Below, in pieces: positions 14,533 through 23,089 of a DNA stretch of 32,955 nt. The translations under genes were made by a program, and so were the position numbers. Every line of letters starts with the position of its first letter. Positions within the stretch are counted from its first letter, which is position 1. The notes beneath the pieces were generated by a model. The model made no database searches. It was not told the origin of the DNA and worked only from the letters and a program-made list of their open reading frames with translations. Source of the stretch: CAVSWN01 sp046728115 (lineage in GTDB: Bacteria; Acidobacteriota; Vicinamibacteria; Vicinamibacterales; CAVVIG01). Location of the stretch: positions 1 through 32,955 of the forward strand of contig JBKPDW010000598.1 of the NCBI GenBank assembly GCA_046728115.1, in the 5' to 3' direction.

Positions 14533-15606
14533 ATGCGAATCGTCGTTGCCATGTCCGGTGGCGTTGATTCATCGGTGGCCGCCGCGCTCCTCGCCGAGCA
14601 GGGCCACGATGTCATCGGTCTGTCGATGCAGCTCTACGATCAGTCCGACGGCCAGTCGTCGTTCGGGAGCTGCTGCTCGCTCGACGACCTGCACGACGCG
14701 CGGCGTGTGGCGGCAGCGATCAACATCCCGCACTACATTATGAACTTCGAGCGGCAGTTCGACGAGCAGGTCGTCTCGAACTTCGTGCAGGAGTACGCGG
14801 CCGGGCGGACCCCGCTGCCCTGCGCGCATTGCAACAGCGCCCTGAAGTTCGCCACCCTCCTCGAACGCGCGCACGGCCTTGGCGCCGACGCCGTGGCCAC
14901 GGGACATTACGCGCGCGTCGAACGCGCCGCCGACGGCCGTTATCTGCTCCGGCGCGGTGCGGATCCCGGCAAGGATCAATCGTACTTTTTGTTTTCGCTG
15001 ACGCAGGCGCAGCTCGAGTGCGCGATGTTTCCGGTCGGCAATCGCCAGAAGGATGCCGTGCGAGCGTACGCGCGCGAACGCGCACTGCCGGTGGCCGACA
15101 AGCCCGACAGCCAGGAAATCTGCTTCATTCCAGACGGCGACTACGCCAGCTTTGTGTCCAGACACGCACCCGATGCGGCCGGCGACGGCACAATCGTGGA
15201 CGAGCGCGGCCGCGTGCTCGGCCGACACACGGGCGTCCATCACTTCACCGTCGGACAGCGCAAGGGGCTCGGCCTCGGCTCTTCCTCGGCCGCACAGCGC
15301 GCGCCGCTCTACGTGTTACAGCTCAATCCTGTCTCGCGGCAGGTGATTGTCGGGCCGAAGGCGTCGCTCGAGCAGACGAGGCTGACGGCATCCAGCGTGA
15401 ATTGGATCGTCAAGGAGCCGCTCGCGCCCGTCCGCGCATCCGCGCAGATCCGGCACCGGCATCAGCCCGCAATCGCGACCGTTCGCGCGCTTGCGGGCGC
15501 ACGCGCCGAGGTGGAGTTCGACGCGCCGCAGATCGCGATTACGCCCGGACAGGCCGCGGTCTTTTATGACGGCGACGTCGTGCTTGGCGGCGGGTGGATT
15601 GATTAG
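14533..15606 (+). CDS. mnmA: tRNA-specific 2-thiouridylase
   Basis: Installs the 2-thio group on wobble uridine 34 of Lys, Glu and Gln tRNAs, using ATP and sulfur relayed from a cysteine desulfurase. The 357 residues show the PP-loop MSGGVDSSVAA (7-17), catalytic Cys97 in PLPCAHCN, the persulfide-bearing Cys197 in SQEICFIPDGDY, and the C-terminal beta domain with GQRKGLGLG and GQAAVFYDGDVVLGGGWI. I chose ATG at 14533, where the family begins. An in-frame GTG at 14518 lies inside the upstream CCACGAAA repeat. No good Shine-Dalgarno is present at either. The gene is preceded by its likely sulfur donor. Confidence 0.95.
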   Translation: MRIVVAMSGGVDSSVAAALLAEQGHDVIGLSMQLYDQSDGQSSFGSCCSLDDLHDARRVAAAINIPHYIMNFERQFDEQVVSNFVQEYAAGRTPLPCAHCNSALKFATLLERAHGLGADAVATGHYARVERAADGRYLLRRGADPGKDQSYFLFSLTQAQLECAMFPVGNRQKDAVRAYARERALPVADKPDSQEICFIPDGDYASFVSRHAPDAAGDGTIVDERGRVLGRHTGVHHFTVGQRKGLGLGSSSAAQRAPLYVLQLNPVSRQVIVGPKASLEQTRLTASSVNWIVKEPLAPVRASAQIRHRHQPAIATVRALAGARAEVEFDAPQIAITPGQAAVFYDGDVVLGGGWID

Positions 15607-15610
15607 GAAA

Positions 15611-15691
15611 TTGAAAGTTGAAAGTTGAAAGTTGGAAGGGAAGAGCCAAAAGTTAACTTCCAACTTTTGACTTTTAAGTTTTGACTTTCAA
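15611..15691. repeat. Converging heptamer arrays TTGAAAG / CTTTTGA-CTTTCAA
   Basis: Three TTGAAAG units plus TTGGAAG run from 15611 to 15638. Four units of the complementary type (CTTTTGA, CTTTTAA, GTTTTGA, CTTTCAA) run from 15664 to 15691. The two halves are complementary and lie between the convergent genes mnmA and trxB, so either transcript would fold into a hairpin. The trxB stop codon (15688-15690) is part of the right half. A role as bidirectional terminator is plausible but there is no T-run of the usual type. Confidence 0.9.
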
Positions 15692-16632
15692 GTGGCCAGG
15701 TGTTCCGGAATGTTGTCGATGAAGTGTTCCGCGTCGAGCGCGGCCATGCATCCTGTGCCGGCGGCCGTGACCGCCTGGCGATAGACGTGATCCTGGACGT
15801 CGCCGCACGCGAAGACGCCGTCGATATTGGTCTTCGCGCCGTCGTGCGTGAGAATGTAGCCGTTCTGATCCATTTCGAGCTGACCGCGAAACAATGACGT
15901 ATTCGGCGTGTGACCGATCGCCACGAACACGCCGTTGACTGGCACCTCCGTGCGCTCCCCCGTCAGATTGTTCCGCACGACCATGCCGGTGACGTCACCA
16001 CGGCCCGCGTCGAGGATGTGTTCGACCTCGGTGTTCAGCATCCACGCGATCTTCGGGTTCGCGCGAGCCTTGTCCTGCATGATCTTCGACGCCCGCAGCG
16101 TGTCGCGGCGGTGTACGACGGTGACCTTCGTTGCGAAGCGCGTGAGGAAGATTGCTTCCTCCATCGCCGAATCGCCGCCGCCGACCACCGCGATCTCCTG
16201 GCCGCGAAAGAAGTAGCCGTCGCACGTCGCGCAGGTCGACACGCCGTGACCCATCAGCGTGCGCTCCGACGGCAGCCCGAGCAGCCGCGCCGACGCCCCG
16301 GTCGCGATGATGACGGTCCTCGACTGGTACTCGGCCTCGGAAGTCTTGACCATAAGCGGAGAGCTCCAGAAGTCGACGCTCGTGACATCGCCCTGGATGA
16401 TCTCGGCGCCGAATTTTTCGCTCTGTCCGCGCATCGCCGCCATCAGGTCGGGACCCATGATGCCGTCGTGATAGCCCGGGTAGTTCTCGACCAGCGTGGT
16501 GAGCATCAACTGGCCGCCGGCCTCGATGCCCTCGATGACCAGCGGCCGCAGATTCGCGCGCGCCGTGTAGAGCGCTGCTGTCAAACCGGCAGGACCGGAG
16601 CCGATGATTATGACGTTTTTGATTGATGGCAT
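15688..16632 (-). CDS. trxB: Thioredoxin reductase (NADPH)
   Basis: FAD enzyme that reduces thioredoxin with NADPH. The 314-residue length is normal. Seen are the FAD-binding GSGPAGLTAALYTARA (11-26), the redox pair Cys134/Cys137 in STCATCDGYF, the NADPH site VVGGGDSAMEEA, and the C-terminal FAD site DGVFACGDVQDHVYRQ. The start ATG at 16632 follows directly on an octamer array, and no Shine-Dalgarno is visible. trxA, its substrate, is upstream on the same strand, so the two are probably cotranscribed with glgA at the head. Confidence 0.96.
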   Translation of the reverse strand: MPSIKNVIIIGSGPAGLTAALYTARANLRPLVIEGIEAGGQLMLTTLVENYPGYHDGIMGPDLMAAMRGQSEKFGAEIIQGDVTSVDFWSSPLMVKTSEAEYQSRTVIIATGASARLLGLPSERTLMGHGVSTCATCDGYFFRGQEIAVVGGGDSAMEEAIFLTRFATKVTVVHRRDTLRASKIMQDKARANPKIAWMLNTEVEHILDAGRGDVTGMVVRNNLTGERTEVPVNGVFVAIGHTPNTSLFRGQLEMDQNGYILTHDGAKTNIDGVFACGDVQDHVYRQAVTAAGTGCMAALDAEHFIDNIPEHLAT

Positions 16633-16747
16633 CGGGTAATCGGATTATCCGGTGATCGGGTAATCAATTGATGATGGACCTCAACAATCTAGCAATCCGA
16701 TTACCCGATTACCAGATTCAGCAATTACCCGATTCGCCGATTCAGAG
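16631..16747. repeat. Inverted octamer arrays, unit ATTACCCG
   Basis: Left half 16631-16670: five 8-nt units of type ATCGGGTA. Right half 16700-16747: six 8-nt units of type ATTACCCG. The two units are rotated reverse complements, so the halves pair across a 29-nt centre. The array reaches into the trxA stop codon (16742-16744) on one side and the trxB ATG (16630-16632) on the other, filling the whole gap. Confidence 0.95.
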
Positions 16748-17071
16748 GTACTTGTCGATGACCTTCTTGAGATCGTCCTTCTGCGCAAGACCAACGACCG
16801 ATTCGACGACTTCTCCACCCTTGAAGAGGAGCAGCGTCGGGATGCCCCTGATCTGGAACTTGAACGACACGTTCGGGTTCTCGTCCACGTTGAGCTTCCC
16901 TACCGTGAGCTTCCCCGCGTAGTCGGTGGCCAGCGCGTCGACCGTGGGCGCGAGGCGCTTGCACGGTCCACACCATTCGGCCCAGAAATCCACCAGTACC
17001 GGAGCCGAAGCCTTCAGCACGCTGTCATCGAAATTACCGTCCGTAAATGTCTGCACGTGGTCGTTTGACAT
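16742..17071 (-). CDS. trxA: Thioredoxin
   Basis: Small disulfide reductase of 109 residues, the normal size. The active site is WCGPC (33-37) in DFWAEWCGPCKRLAP, and the cis-proline loop IRGIPTLLLFKGGE is present. The frame is open further upstream, but the ATG at 17071 gives the standard length and has GGAGA five bases before it, unlike its array-led neighbours. The stop codon lies inside the ATTACCCG octamer array that separates it from trxB. Its partner reductase follows 109 nt downstream. Confidence 0.96.
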   Translation of the reverse strand: MSNDHVQTFTDGNFDDSVLKASAPVLVDFWAEWCGPCKRLAPTVDALATDYAGKLTVGKLNVDENPNVSFKFQIRGIPTLLLFKGGEVVESVVGLAQKDDLKKVIDKYL

Positions 17072-17113
17072 CGAGTCTCCATGTAGCTGCGCAGGGATTA
17101 GTTTCGGGGAATG

Positions 17114-17175
17114 CGGATTACGGATTGGGCATCGACACCCCAATTCCTGCGAATCCGTGGTCCCTAACCCCCAAT
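17114..17175. repeat. Heptamers CGGATTA/CGGATTG and CCCTAAC/CCCCAAT
   Basis: CGGATTA-CGGATTG at 17114-17127 and CCCTAAC-CCCCAAT at 17162-17175, with related words between. The second pair encodes the last residues (GIGG) and stop of glgA on the minus strand. CCCCAAT is also the classical cyanobacterial STRR unit. Confidence 0.75.
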
Positions 17176-18663
17176 CCCTGCTGTCTCGTATATTTTGACG
17201 TACTCTGCCGCGGAACGGTCCCAAGAATAGTCTCGTTGCATGCCGGCCAGCTGAAGGTTGCGCCATTTCTTCGGCTGTCGGTACAGCTGGAGCGCTCGCG
17301 TGAGCGTCTCCAGCAGGGCCGCCGGCGTGTAGTCGACAAAGGTGAACCCCGTGGCCGTCCGCCGGCCCGGCGCGTAATCCACGACGGTGTCGGCCAGGCC
17401 GCCAACTGCCCGGACGACGGGCACGGTGCCGTAGCGCAGGCTGTACATCTGATTCAACCCGCACGGCTCGAATTGCGACGGCATCAGGAAGATGTCGGCG
17501 CCCGCTTCGATGAGATGCGCCAGCGACTCGTCGAAACCGATGTGCGCGCCGATGCGATCAGGAAAGCGCGCGGCGAGGCGCGTCCAGAGATCCTGGTAGC
17601 GCGCTTCGCCGGTGCCGAGCAGCACGAACGCGGCGTTCAGACGCGTCAGATCGTCCGCGGCAGCTGCCACGAGATCGAATCCCTTCTGATCGACCATCCG
17701 CGACACCATTCCCACGACCGGCCGTGCCATCGCCTCGTCCGACACGGACAGATCGTATCGGGCCAGCAGCGCCCGCTTGGCTTCCGCTTTGGGCGCTAGA
17801 TCGTCCCGTCCGTACGGCGCTGGCAGATACCGATCGTGGCCCGGATCCCATTCGGTCACGTCGATGCCGTTCAGGATCCCGACGAGATTCGCCGCTCGCG
17901 CGCGCAGAACACCATCGAAGCCGAACCCGAGTTCCGGGGTCTGAATTTCTTCGGCATATCGCCGGCTGACGGTGGTGATCGTCTCGGAGAAATTGATGCC
18001 GGCCTTGAGAAAGCTGATGCGATTCCAGAACTCCAGACGGTCGATCGTAAAGAGATCCCAGGTGAGATCCAGTCGCGGCAACCACGTCGGCTCGAAAAGA
18101 CCCTGATAGGCGAGGTTGTGGATGGTGAACACTGTTGGCGTCCCGCCAAGGACAGGATGACTGGCGTAGAGCGTCTTGAGATAGACCGGAGCGAGTCCCG
18201 CCTGCCAGTCGTGCGCATGAATGATTTCCGGTGCCGCTCCGCTTCGCGCCGCGATTTCGAGTGCTGCGCGGACGAGCATTGCAAAGCGGAGTGCGTTGTC
18301 GGGATAGTCTTCGTTGCCGACGCCGTAGAGTGCGTCGCGGTCATACAGATCGGGACAATCGACGAGCACCGCCCGCGCGCCGTCTGCCAGCGCGTGCTCG
18401 AAGAAGCCAATGTCGCGTGTGTAGCCACCGACCGAGACGCTGAACCGCTCCATCAAATTTCCGTTAGGGCTGCCGCGATACCTCGGCAGCACGACCGTCA
18501 CGTCGCACCCGCGCCGAGCCAGCGCGGGTGGCAACGCACCCAGCACGTCAGCCAGGCCCCCGGTCTTGGAAAACGGCCGCCCTTCTGATCCGATCAGCCA
18601 CACGCGACGCGGCCTCCGCGCGCGCCGTCGATTCGAACTTCTGGATCGCGCTCCGCTCGCCAT
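17164..18663 (-). CDS. glgA: Glycogen synthase (ADP-glucose type, GT5)
   Basis: Transfers glucose from ADP-glucose to the growing alpha-1,4-glucan. The 499-residue length fits. The N-terminal FSKTGGLADVLGALPPAL carries the ADP-glucose-binding Lys33 in KTGGL. IHAHDWQAGLAPVYLK and the C-terminal Rossmann half with MPSQFEPCGLNQMYSLRYGTVPVVRAVGG (conserved E-x7-E region) complete the fold. The first 20 residues are Arg/Ser-rich and atypical. A GTG at codon 21 (V of VWLIGSEGRPFS) is an alternative start that fits the family better. The last residues come from a heptamer repeat. It heads the glgA-trxA-trxB cluster and is divergent from the first receptor gene. Confidence 0.95.
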   Translation of the reverse strand: MASGARSRSSNRRRARRPRRVWLIGSEGRPFSKTGGLADVLGALPPALARRGCDVTVVLPRYRGSPNGNLMERFSVSVGGYTRDIGFFEHALADGARAVLVDCPDLYDRDALYGVGNEDYPDNALRFAMLVRAALEIAARSGAAPEIIHAHDWQAGLAPVYLKTLYASHPVLGGTPTVFTIHNLAYQGLFEPTWLPRLDLTWDLFTIDRLEFWNRISFLKAGINFSETITTVSRRYAEEIQTPELGFGFDGVLRARAANLVGILNGIDVTEWDPGHDRYLPAPYGRDDLAPKAEAKRALLARYDLSVSDEAMARPVVGMVSRMVDQKGFDLVAAAADDLTRLNAAFVLLGTGEARYQDLWTRLAARFPDRIGAHIGFDESLAHLIEAGADIFLMPSQFEPCGLNQMYSLRYGTVPVVRAVGGLADTVVDYAPGRRTATGFTFVDYTPAALLETLTRALQLYRQPKKWRNLQLAGMQRDYSWDRSAAEYVKIYETAGIGG

Positions 18664-18682
18664 CGTTAGAGCATAACGGTGC

Positions 18683-18711
18683 TTGACACCTGTCGTATCG
18701 GGCGTTACAAC
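18683..18711 (+). promoter_or_regulatory. Sigma70-like promoter of the first TonB receptor gene
   Basis: A perfect -35 TTGACA (18683-18688) is followed after 17 nt by TACAAC (18706-18711, four of six matches). Transcription would start about 30 nt before the ATG at 18749, which has GAGG at 18738-18741. Confidence 0.65.
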
Positions 18712-18748
18712 GCTTCACACATTTTCGTCGCTGAAGCGAGGTGCCGAC

Positions 18749-21700
18749 ATGATCCGTGCTCCGTGGAGAACCTCCCTGCTGTTCTGCGTCACCCTCACAA
18801 GTGCAGTGCCAGCGCTCGCCCAGCGGACCACGGGCGACATCGGCGGCACGGTCATGGATACGACCGGGGCGGTGCTGCCGGGCGTGTCGGTGACAGCCGT
18901 CTGTACGGAAACGAACCTGACGCGCACGGCCATCACGGACGCGCAGGGCGGCTACAGCATTCCCGAGTTGCCTGGATGTCTGTATCGGGTCACCGCGGAA
19001 CTGGCCGGTTTCAAGACCGTTTGCGCGCGAGGCTCCAGTGACTGCCAACGCCGTCGCGAAAACCGACTTCCGGCTGGAGATTGGCACCGTCTCCGAGACG
19101 GTAACTGTCGAGGGCGTGTCGCCCCTGATCGAGTACTCCGATAAGCTGAATAGCCGCGTCGACAGCCAGCGCATCGAGTCCCTTCCTCTGAGCGGCCGCG
19201 ATTTCAACTCGCTGCTCAACGTGATGCCCGGCGTGCAGCACCGCCCGGGCGGCGGATTCCAGGGCGTCAACATCGGCGGCGCACGGACCTCGTCGAACAA
19301 CTTCATGATCGACGGCATCTCGAACAACGAAGTCTATTACGGCGACACGGTCCTGAATCAGACGGCCATCATCGGCATTCCGGCGACGCTCGTACCGATG
19401 GACGCGATCGGCGACTTTACGGTTCAGCAGACGCCGTCTGCGGAGTTCGGCGGCAAGGGCGGCGCGGCGGTCAACATCGTCATGAAGAGCGGAACGAACA
19501 TGCCGCATGGGACCGGCTACTACTTCCGCCACGACGACTGGAGCGACTCGCCCAATTTCTTCGACGTCCGGGCGGCGGAGAAGGTCGGGAAGACCGCCGA
19601 TCCGACGCCAATCAAGAACCAGCAGTTCGGCGGGACGTTCGGCGGGCCGATCGTCAAGGACAAAGCGTTCGTCTTTGGCTATTACGAGGGACAACGTCTG
19701 AACGTCGTGTCCCCGTACGACGTTCATGTGCCCACGGATGGCCAGATTGCAGCGGCCCGCGCCCGAATCGCCACGGCCGGCCTCACGACCAACCCGATCG
19801 GCGAGGCGTTGATCAAGTTCTATCCAACCGATCCCACCGGTAATCAGCACATCAACGGCACGACGGTCGCCAACATGAATACGTTTTCGATCAAAGTCGA
19901 TCACCAGCTGAACCGGAACAACTTGATCAACGAGCGCGTGTTCTACGGGCGAAGCTTCCAGTCGTCGCCGTCGGGCAACAGCGGCGAAATCGTGTCGCCG
20001 AACCAGCCAGTGGATTTGTTCAACTCGGTCACCGACCCGACGTCAGCGGCCCTGGTCGGAGTGGTCTGGAACTCGACGCTCTCGAATAGCTCGCTGCTCG
20101 AAGCGCGGTTCGGATTCAACCGGTTCTGGAACCCGATCGTCGTCAACAACTCGATCGATCCCAATTCGCTCGGCATCAACACTGGCCCGCTCGATCCCGC
20201 GAACCTCGGCGTGCCGGCGGTCACGACCCCGTTCGGCCATATCGGGGGCGTTGGTGGTTATCCGATCTTCGTCACTCCGAGCACCGATTTTTCGGCGGCT
20301 GCTTCTCTGACTCGCACCAGCGGATCGCACACGCTGAAGATCGGCGGGAACTGGGACCGGATGTACAACAAGAGCATCCGCGATCAGGCGCGCACGTCGC
20401 TGACGGCGAACGGCCGGAGCAGCGACGACGTCGACGCGCTGGTCGGGTTGCTGCTGGCGCGGTTCGAGAGCGCGAACCGATCCTTCGGCACGACCGAACG
20501 CAACATGACGCAGAAGTCGGGCGGCGCCTACATCAACGATGACTGGAGGCTGTCACCCCGTCTGACCATCAGTTTCGGGTTGCGCTACGAGCTGACGATG
20601 CCGATCACGGAGGCCGACAACCTGGCCACGAACTTTCTACCGGCTCAAGGTCTGGTGCAGCTCGGGACCGCCGGGCTCGAACAGCTCTACAAGCCGGACA
20701 AGAACAATTTCGGGCCGCGCGTCGGCTTCGCGTGGGACCCGGCTGGCAATGGGAAGATGAGCGTGCGCGCCGGATACGCGCTGACTTATGACACCGTACC
20801 GATGGGCACCCTCCATCCCGGTCTGTTCAACACTCCTCCGCTCGGGGTGTTCAGCGTGGCATTCAGTCAGACGCCGCGGTTCGCGCCCGACGCTGCGGGA
20901 GTGACGTGCCTCGACCCGAACAATTCAGTCGCGGGCGGCGACTATATCTGTCTGCAGCCCGGTGTGCCCATATTCGGCTCCTCGCCGACCGGCGCGCCGC
21001 CGTTCAACATCACGGCGGTGCGGACGACTTCCATAACGGCTACTATCACTACTTCCATGCCACGGTCCAGCGCGAGGTACTGCGAAACAGCTCGGTGACA
21101 GCCTCCTACATCGGATCCCGAGGCATGGATCTCACCTCGCGTGTGAACATCAATGCTCCGCCGCTCGGCTCGCCAACGAGCGGCGCCGTCGACAGGCTGC
21201 GGCCGTTCTTCGCGCAGTACCCGCAGTTCCGGAATATCCTGGAGTTCACGAACGACGGCCGGTCGTGGTTCGATAGCCTGCAGCTGTCGTTCCGGCAGAA
21301 CATGTGGCACGGTATCAACACTCAGTACAACTACACGCTGTCGAAATGCACCGACTACCAGTCGACGAACCGCGCACCCTCGACGCTGCAGGCGACCAAT
21401 CCGTACGATCCCACGAACGACGAGGGTCCGTGCACCTATGACATTCGCCACAACTTCAACTTCGGCGGCAGCTACGCCGTCCCGAAGACGGCGGTCGGCG
21501 GTCAGCCGGTGGTGGTGGGCGCCGTGTTCTCGGCGCTCTCAGGACGACCGTTCACACCTGGTTTGGGGACGTTCGATCAGTCGGGTCAGGTCATCAATGC
21601 GATCCGCGCCGACTGTCTGGCGGATCCGATTTACAACTACAGCCTCGACTATCTGTTTCCCGACCTGAACACGTCACGGTCGGCGATCACGAACGCGGCA

Positions 21701-22011
21701 CAGGCGTTCGCGACACCGGCCGCGGGCAAGTTGGGGAGTTGCGGCCGCGACTCGGCACGGGGACCCGTTTCCGCCAGCTCGACATGAACTTCGTCAAGGA
21801 GTTCAAGTTGTCGGGCACGTCGCGGCTCCAGGCGCGCTGGGAGATTTTCAACCTGACGAACCGTGTCAACCTCGGCGGGTTCCTGAGCACGAGCATCCGC
21901 AGCGCCTCCTTCGGCAAGATCGGGTCGACGCCCGACGTCGACCGCGGCAACCCGATCCTGGGCTCGGGCGGGCCGCGGGCGATGCAATGGGCGGTGAAGT
22001 TCCTGTTCTGA
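18749..22011 (+). pseudogene. TonB-dependent receptor (Oar-like, CarboxypepD_reg N-terminus), frameshifted
   Basis: Reads as one receptor of about 1,085 codons only if three one-base shifts are corrected. Frame 1 (from ATG 18749) gives a signal peptide and a carboxypeptidase-regulatory fold (GDIGGTVMDTTGAVLPGVSVT). An extra T in the TTT at 19020-19022 throws it off, and the frame resumes as VTANAVAKTDFRLEIGTVSE with the plug (MIDGISNNEVYYG) and barrel. A missing base near 21018 and a missing G in the GGGG at 21733-21736 again break it before the final LTNRVNLGGF and the terminal VKFLF. The product would be an outer-membrane importer for unknown oligosaccharide- or peptide-like substrates. The promoter and Shine-Dalgarno look intact. 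Genuine decay or uncorrected sequencing indels are both possible; the decayed neighbour favours the first. Confidence 0.88.
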
Positions 22012-22031
22012 CGTGAATGGGGAGGGTGATC

Positions 22032-22100
22032 GGGGATTGCGGATTGGGGATCGGGATGGCAATTGGGGGGTAGGGGTTAGGGATCAGGGGTGAGGGGTTA
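22032..22100 (+). repeat. G-rich heptamer arrays GGGGATT and GGGGTTA
   Basis: GGGGATT-type units (22032-22052) and GGGGTTA-type units (GGGGTTA, GGGATCA, GGGGTGA, GGGGTTA at 22073-22100) are both in 7-nt phase. The second array has four runs of at least three G with loops of 3-4 nt (22073-22097), a standard G-quadruplex motif on the plus strand. Confidence 0.9.
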
Positions 22101-22108
22101 GTAAGATC

Positions 22109-22132
22109 AGGCGGGTCCTCCGGGACCCGCCT
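22109..22132 (+). terminator. Perfect 10-bp hairpin between receptor and sulfatase remnant
   Basis: AGGCGGGTCC, loop TCCG, GGACCCGCCT. The stem is very stable, but it is followed by only TTG, not a T-run, and ends 4 nt before the ATG at 22137. It could terminate receptor transcripts or occlude the ribosome site of the next gene. Confidence 0.5.
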
Positions 22133-22136
22133 TGTC

Positions 22137-22948
22137 ATGCGCGCACGAACGATCGCGACGATTCTTCTGTGCCTGGCCGTTCACGCGCCGCGGCTGCGAT
22201 CGGCGGGCCAGCCCGCCGCGAATCGACCGAACATCCTTCTGATCACACTCGACACAGTCCGGGCGGACCGGATGGGCTTTCTGGGATCGACGCGCAATCT
22301 CACGCCCTCCCTCGACAAGCTCGCGTCCGAATCCATCGTCTTCACGCGCGCGTACGCGCAGGCGCCGACGACAACGGTGTCGCACGCGACGATTCTGACC
22401 GGAACGTACCCTCCGTTTCACCGCGTCCGCGATTTCGGCACGGCGCTCCCCGACAACGTGCCGTATCTGCCGGATGCGCTGCACCAGGCCGGCTACCGCA
22501 CCGGCGCGTTCGTCGGTTCGTTGATCCTCGATCCGCGGAGCGGCGCCGCGCCGGGCTTCGATCGCGGTTTCGACATGTACGATGCCGGCTTCCGGCTGCG
22601 CCAGCCAGGCGAAGACCGCTATAGCACCGCGGAGCGGCGCGGTGACGAGGTCGTCGCGCGGGCGCTGACATGGCTGGCTTCGAACCGCAGCGACCAGATG
22701 CGATCGCCGAGCTTCGAGCCGCGCTGGCGGCCGAGCCTCGCCATTTCCGCGCGAACCTGCTCCTGGGACGGCTCCTCACCCTCCAGGGGCAGCCATCCGC
22801 TGCGCTGAGACATCTGCAGACCGCCGTCGAGGTTCAGCCAACGACCGCGGAAGCGCACCAGTTTCTTGCCGACGCGTACGAAAAAACCGGCAACGTGACC
22901 GCTGCGGCACAAGAGCGAAAACGCGCGCAGGAACTCTCTCAGAAATAA
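22137..22948 (+). pseudogene. Sulfatase-fold/TPR protein with internal deletion and frame change
   Basis: The 5' part (to about 22680) encodes a signal segment and the N-terminal third of an alkaline-phosphatase-superfamily hydrolase: NILLITLDTVRADRMGFLG (metal-binding Asp), then APTTTVSHATILTG, where Thr79 stands at the nucleophile position. The 3' part, in another frame (readable from about 22670 to the stop at 22948), encodes two TPRs (DAIAELRAALAAEPRH, PSAALRHLQTAVEVQP). Compared with the intact 744-residue homologue at 25957-28191, everything from the middle of the catalytic domain to the last repeats is missing, over 1 kb. The metal ligands in the missing part (GDHGE region) are lost, so no active enzyme can be made. 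Confidence 0.85.
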
Positions 22949-22973
22949 GTGCATCCCACCCGCGCCGCACCGC

Positions 22974-23054
22974 GCCCTTTCTGCCCTTTCTGTGCCTTCG
23001 TGCCATCCCCTGCCCTTGCTACCCCTCCTGCCCATCCAGCCTCTCGCCCTTTCT
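22974..23054. repeat. GCCCTTTCT words, pyrimidine-rich filler
   Basis: GCCCTTTCT at 22974, 22983 and 23046, with related GTGCCTTC and CTGCCCAT words between. It fills the gap before fdhE. The fdhE frame is open through it, but the proline-rich translation is not protein-like. Confidence 0.6.
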
Positions 23055-23089
23055 GCCCCACTCGCCCTCTCAGGCTCTACAATCGTCCC

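Noticed and set aside
18749..22011. Programmed ribosomal frameshifting in the first receptor
   Set aside because: Three shifts of differing direction would be needed, and none sits at a recognisable slippery heptamer with a downstream structure. No receptor family is known to need this.
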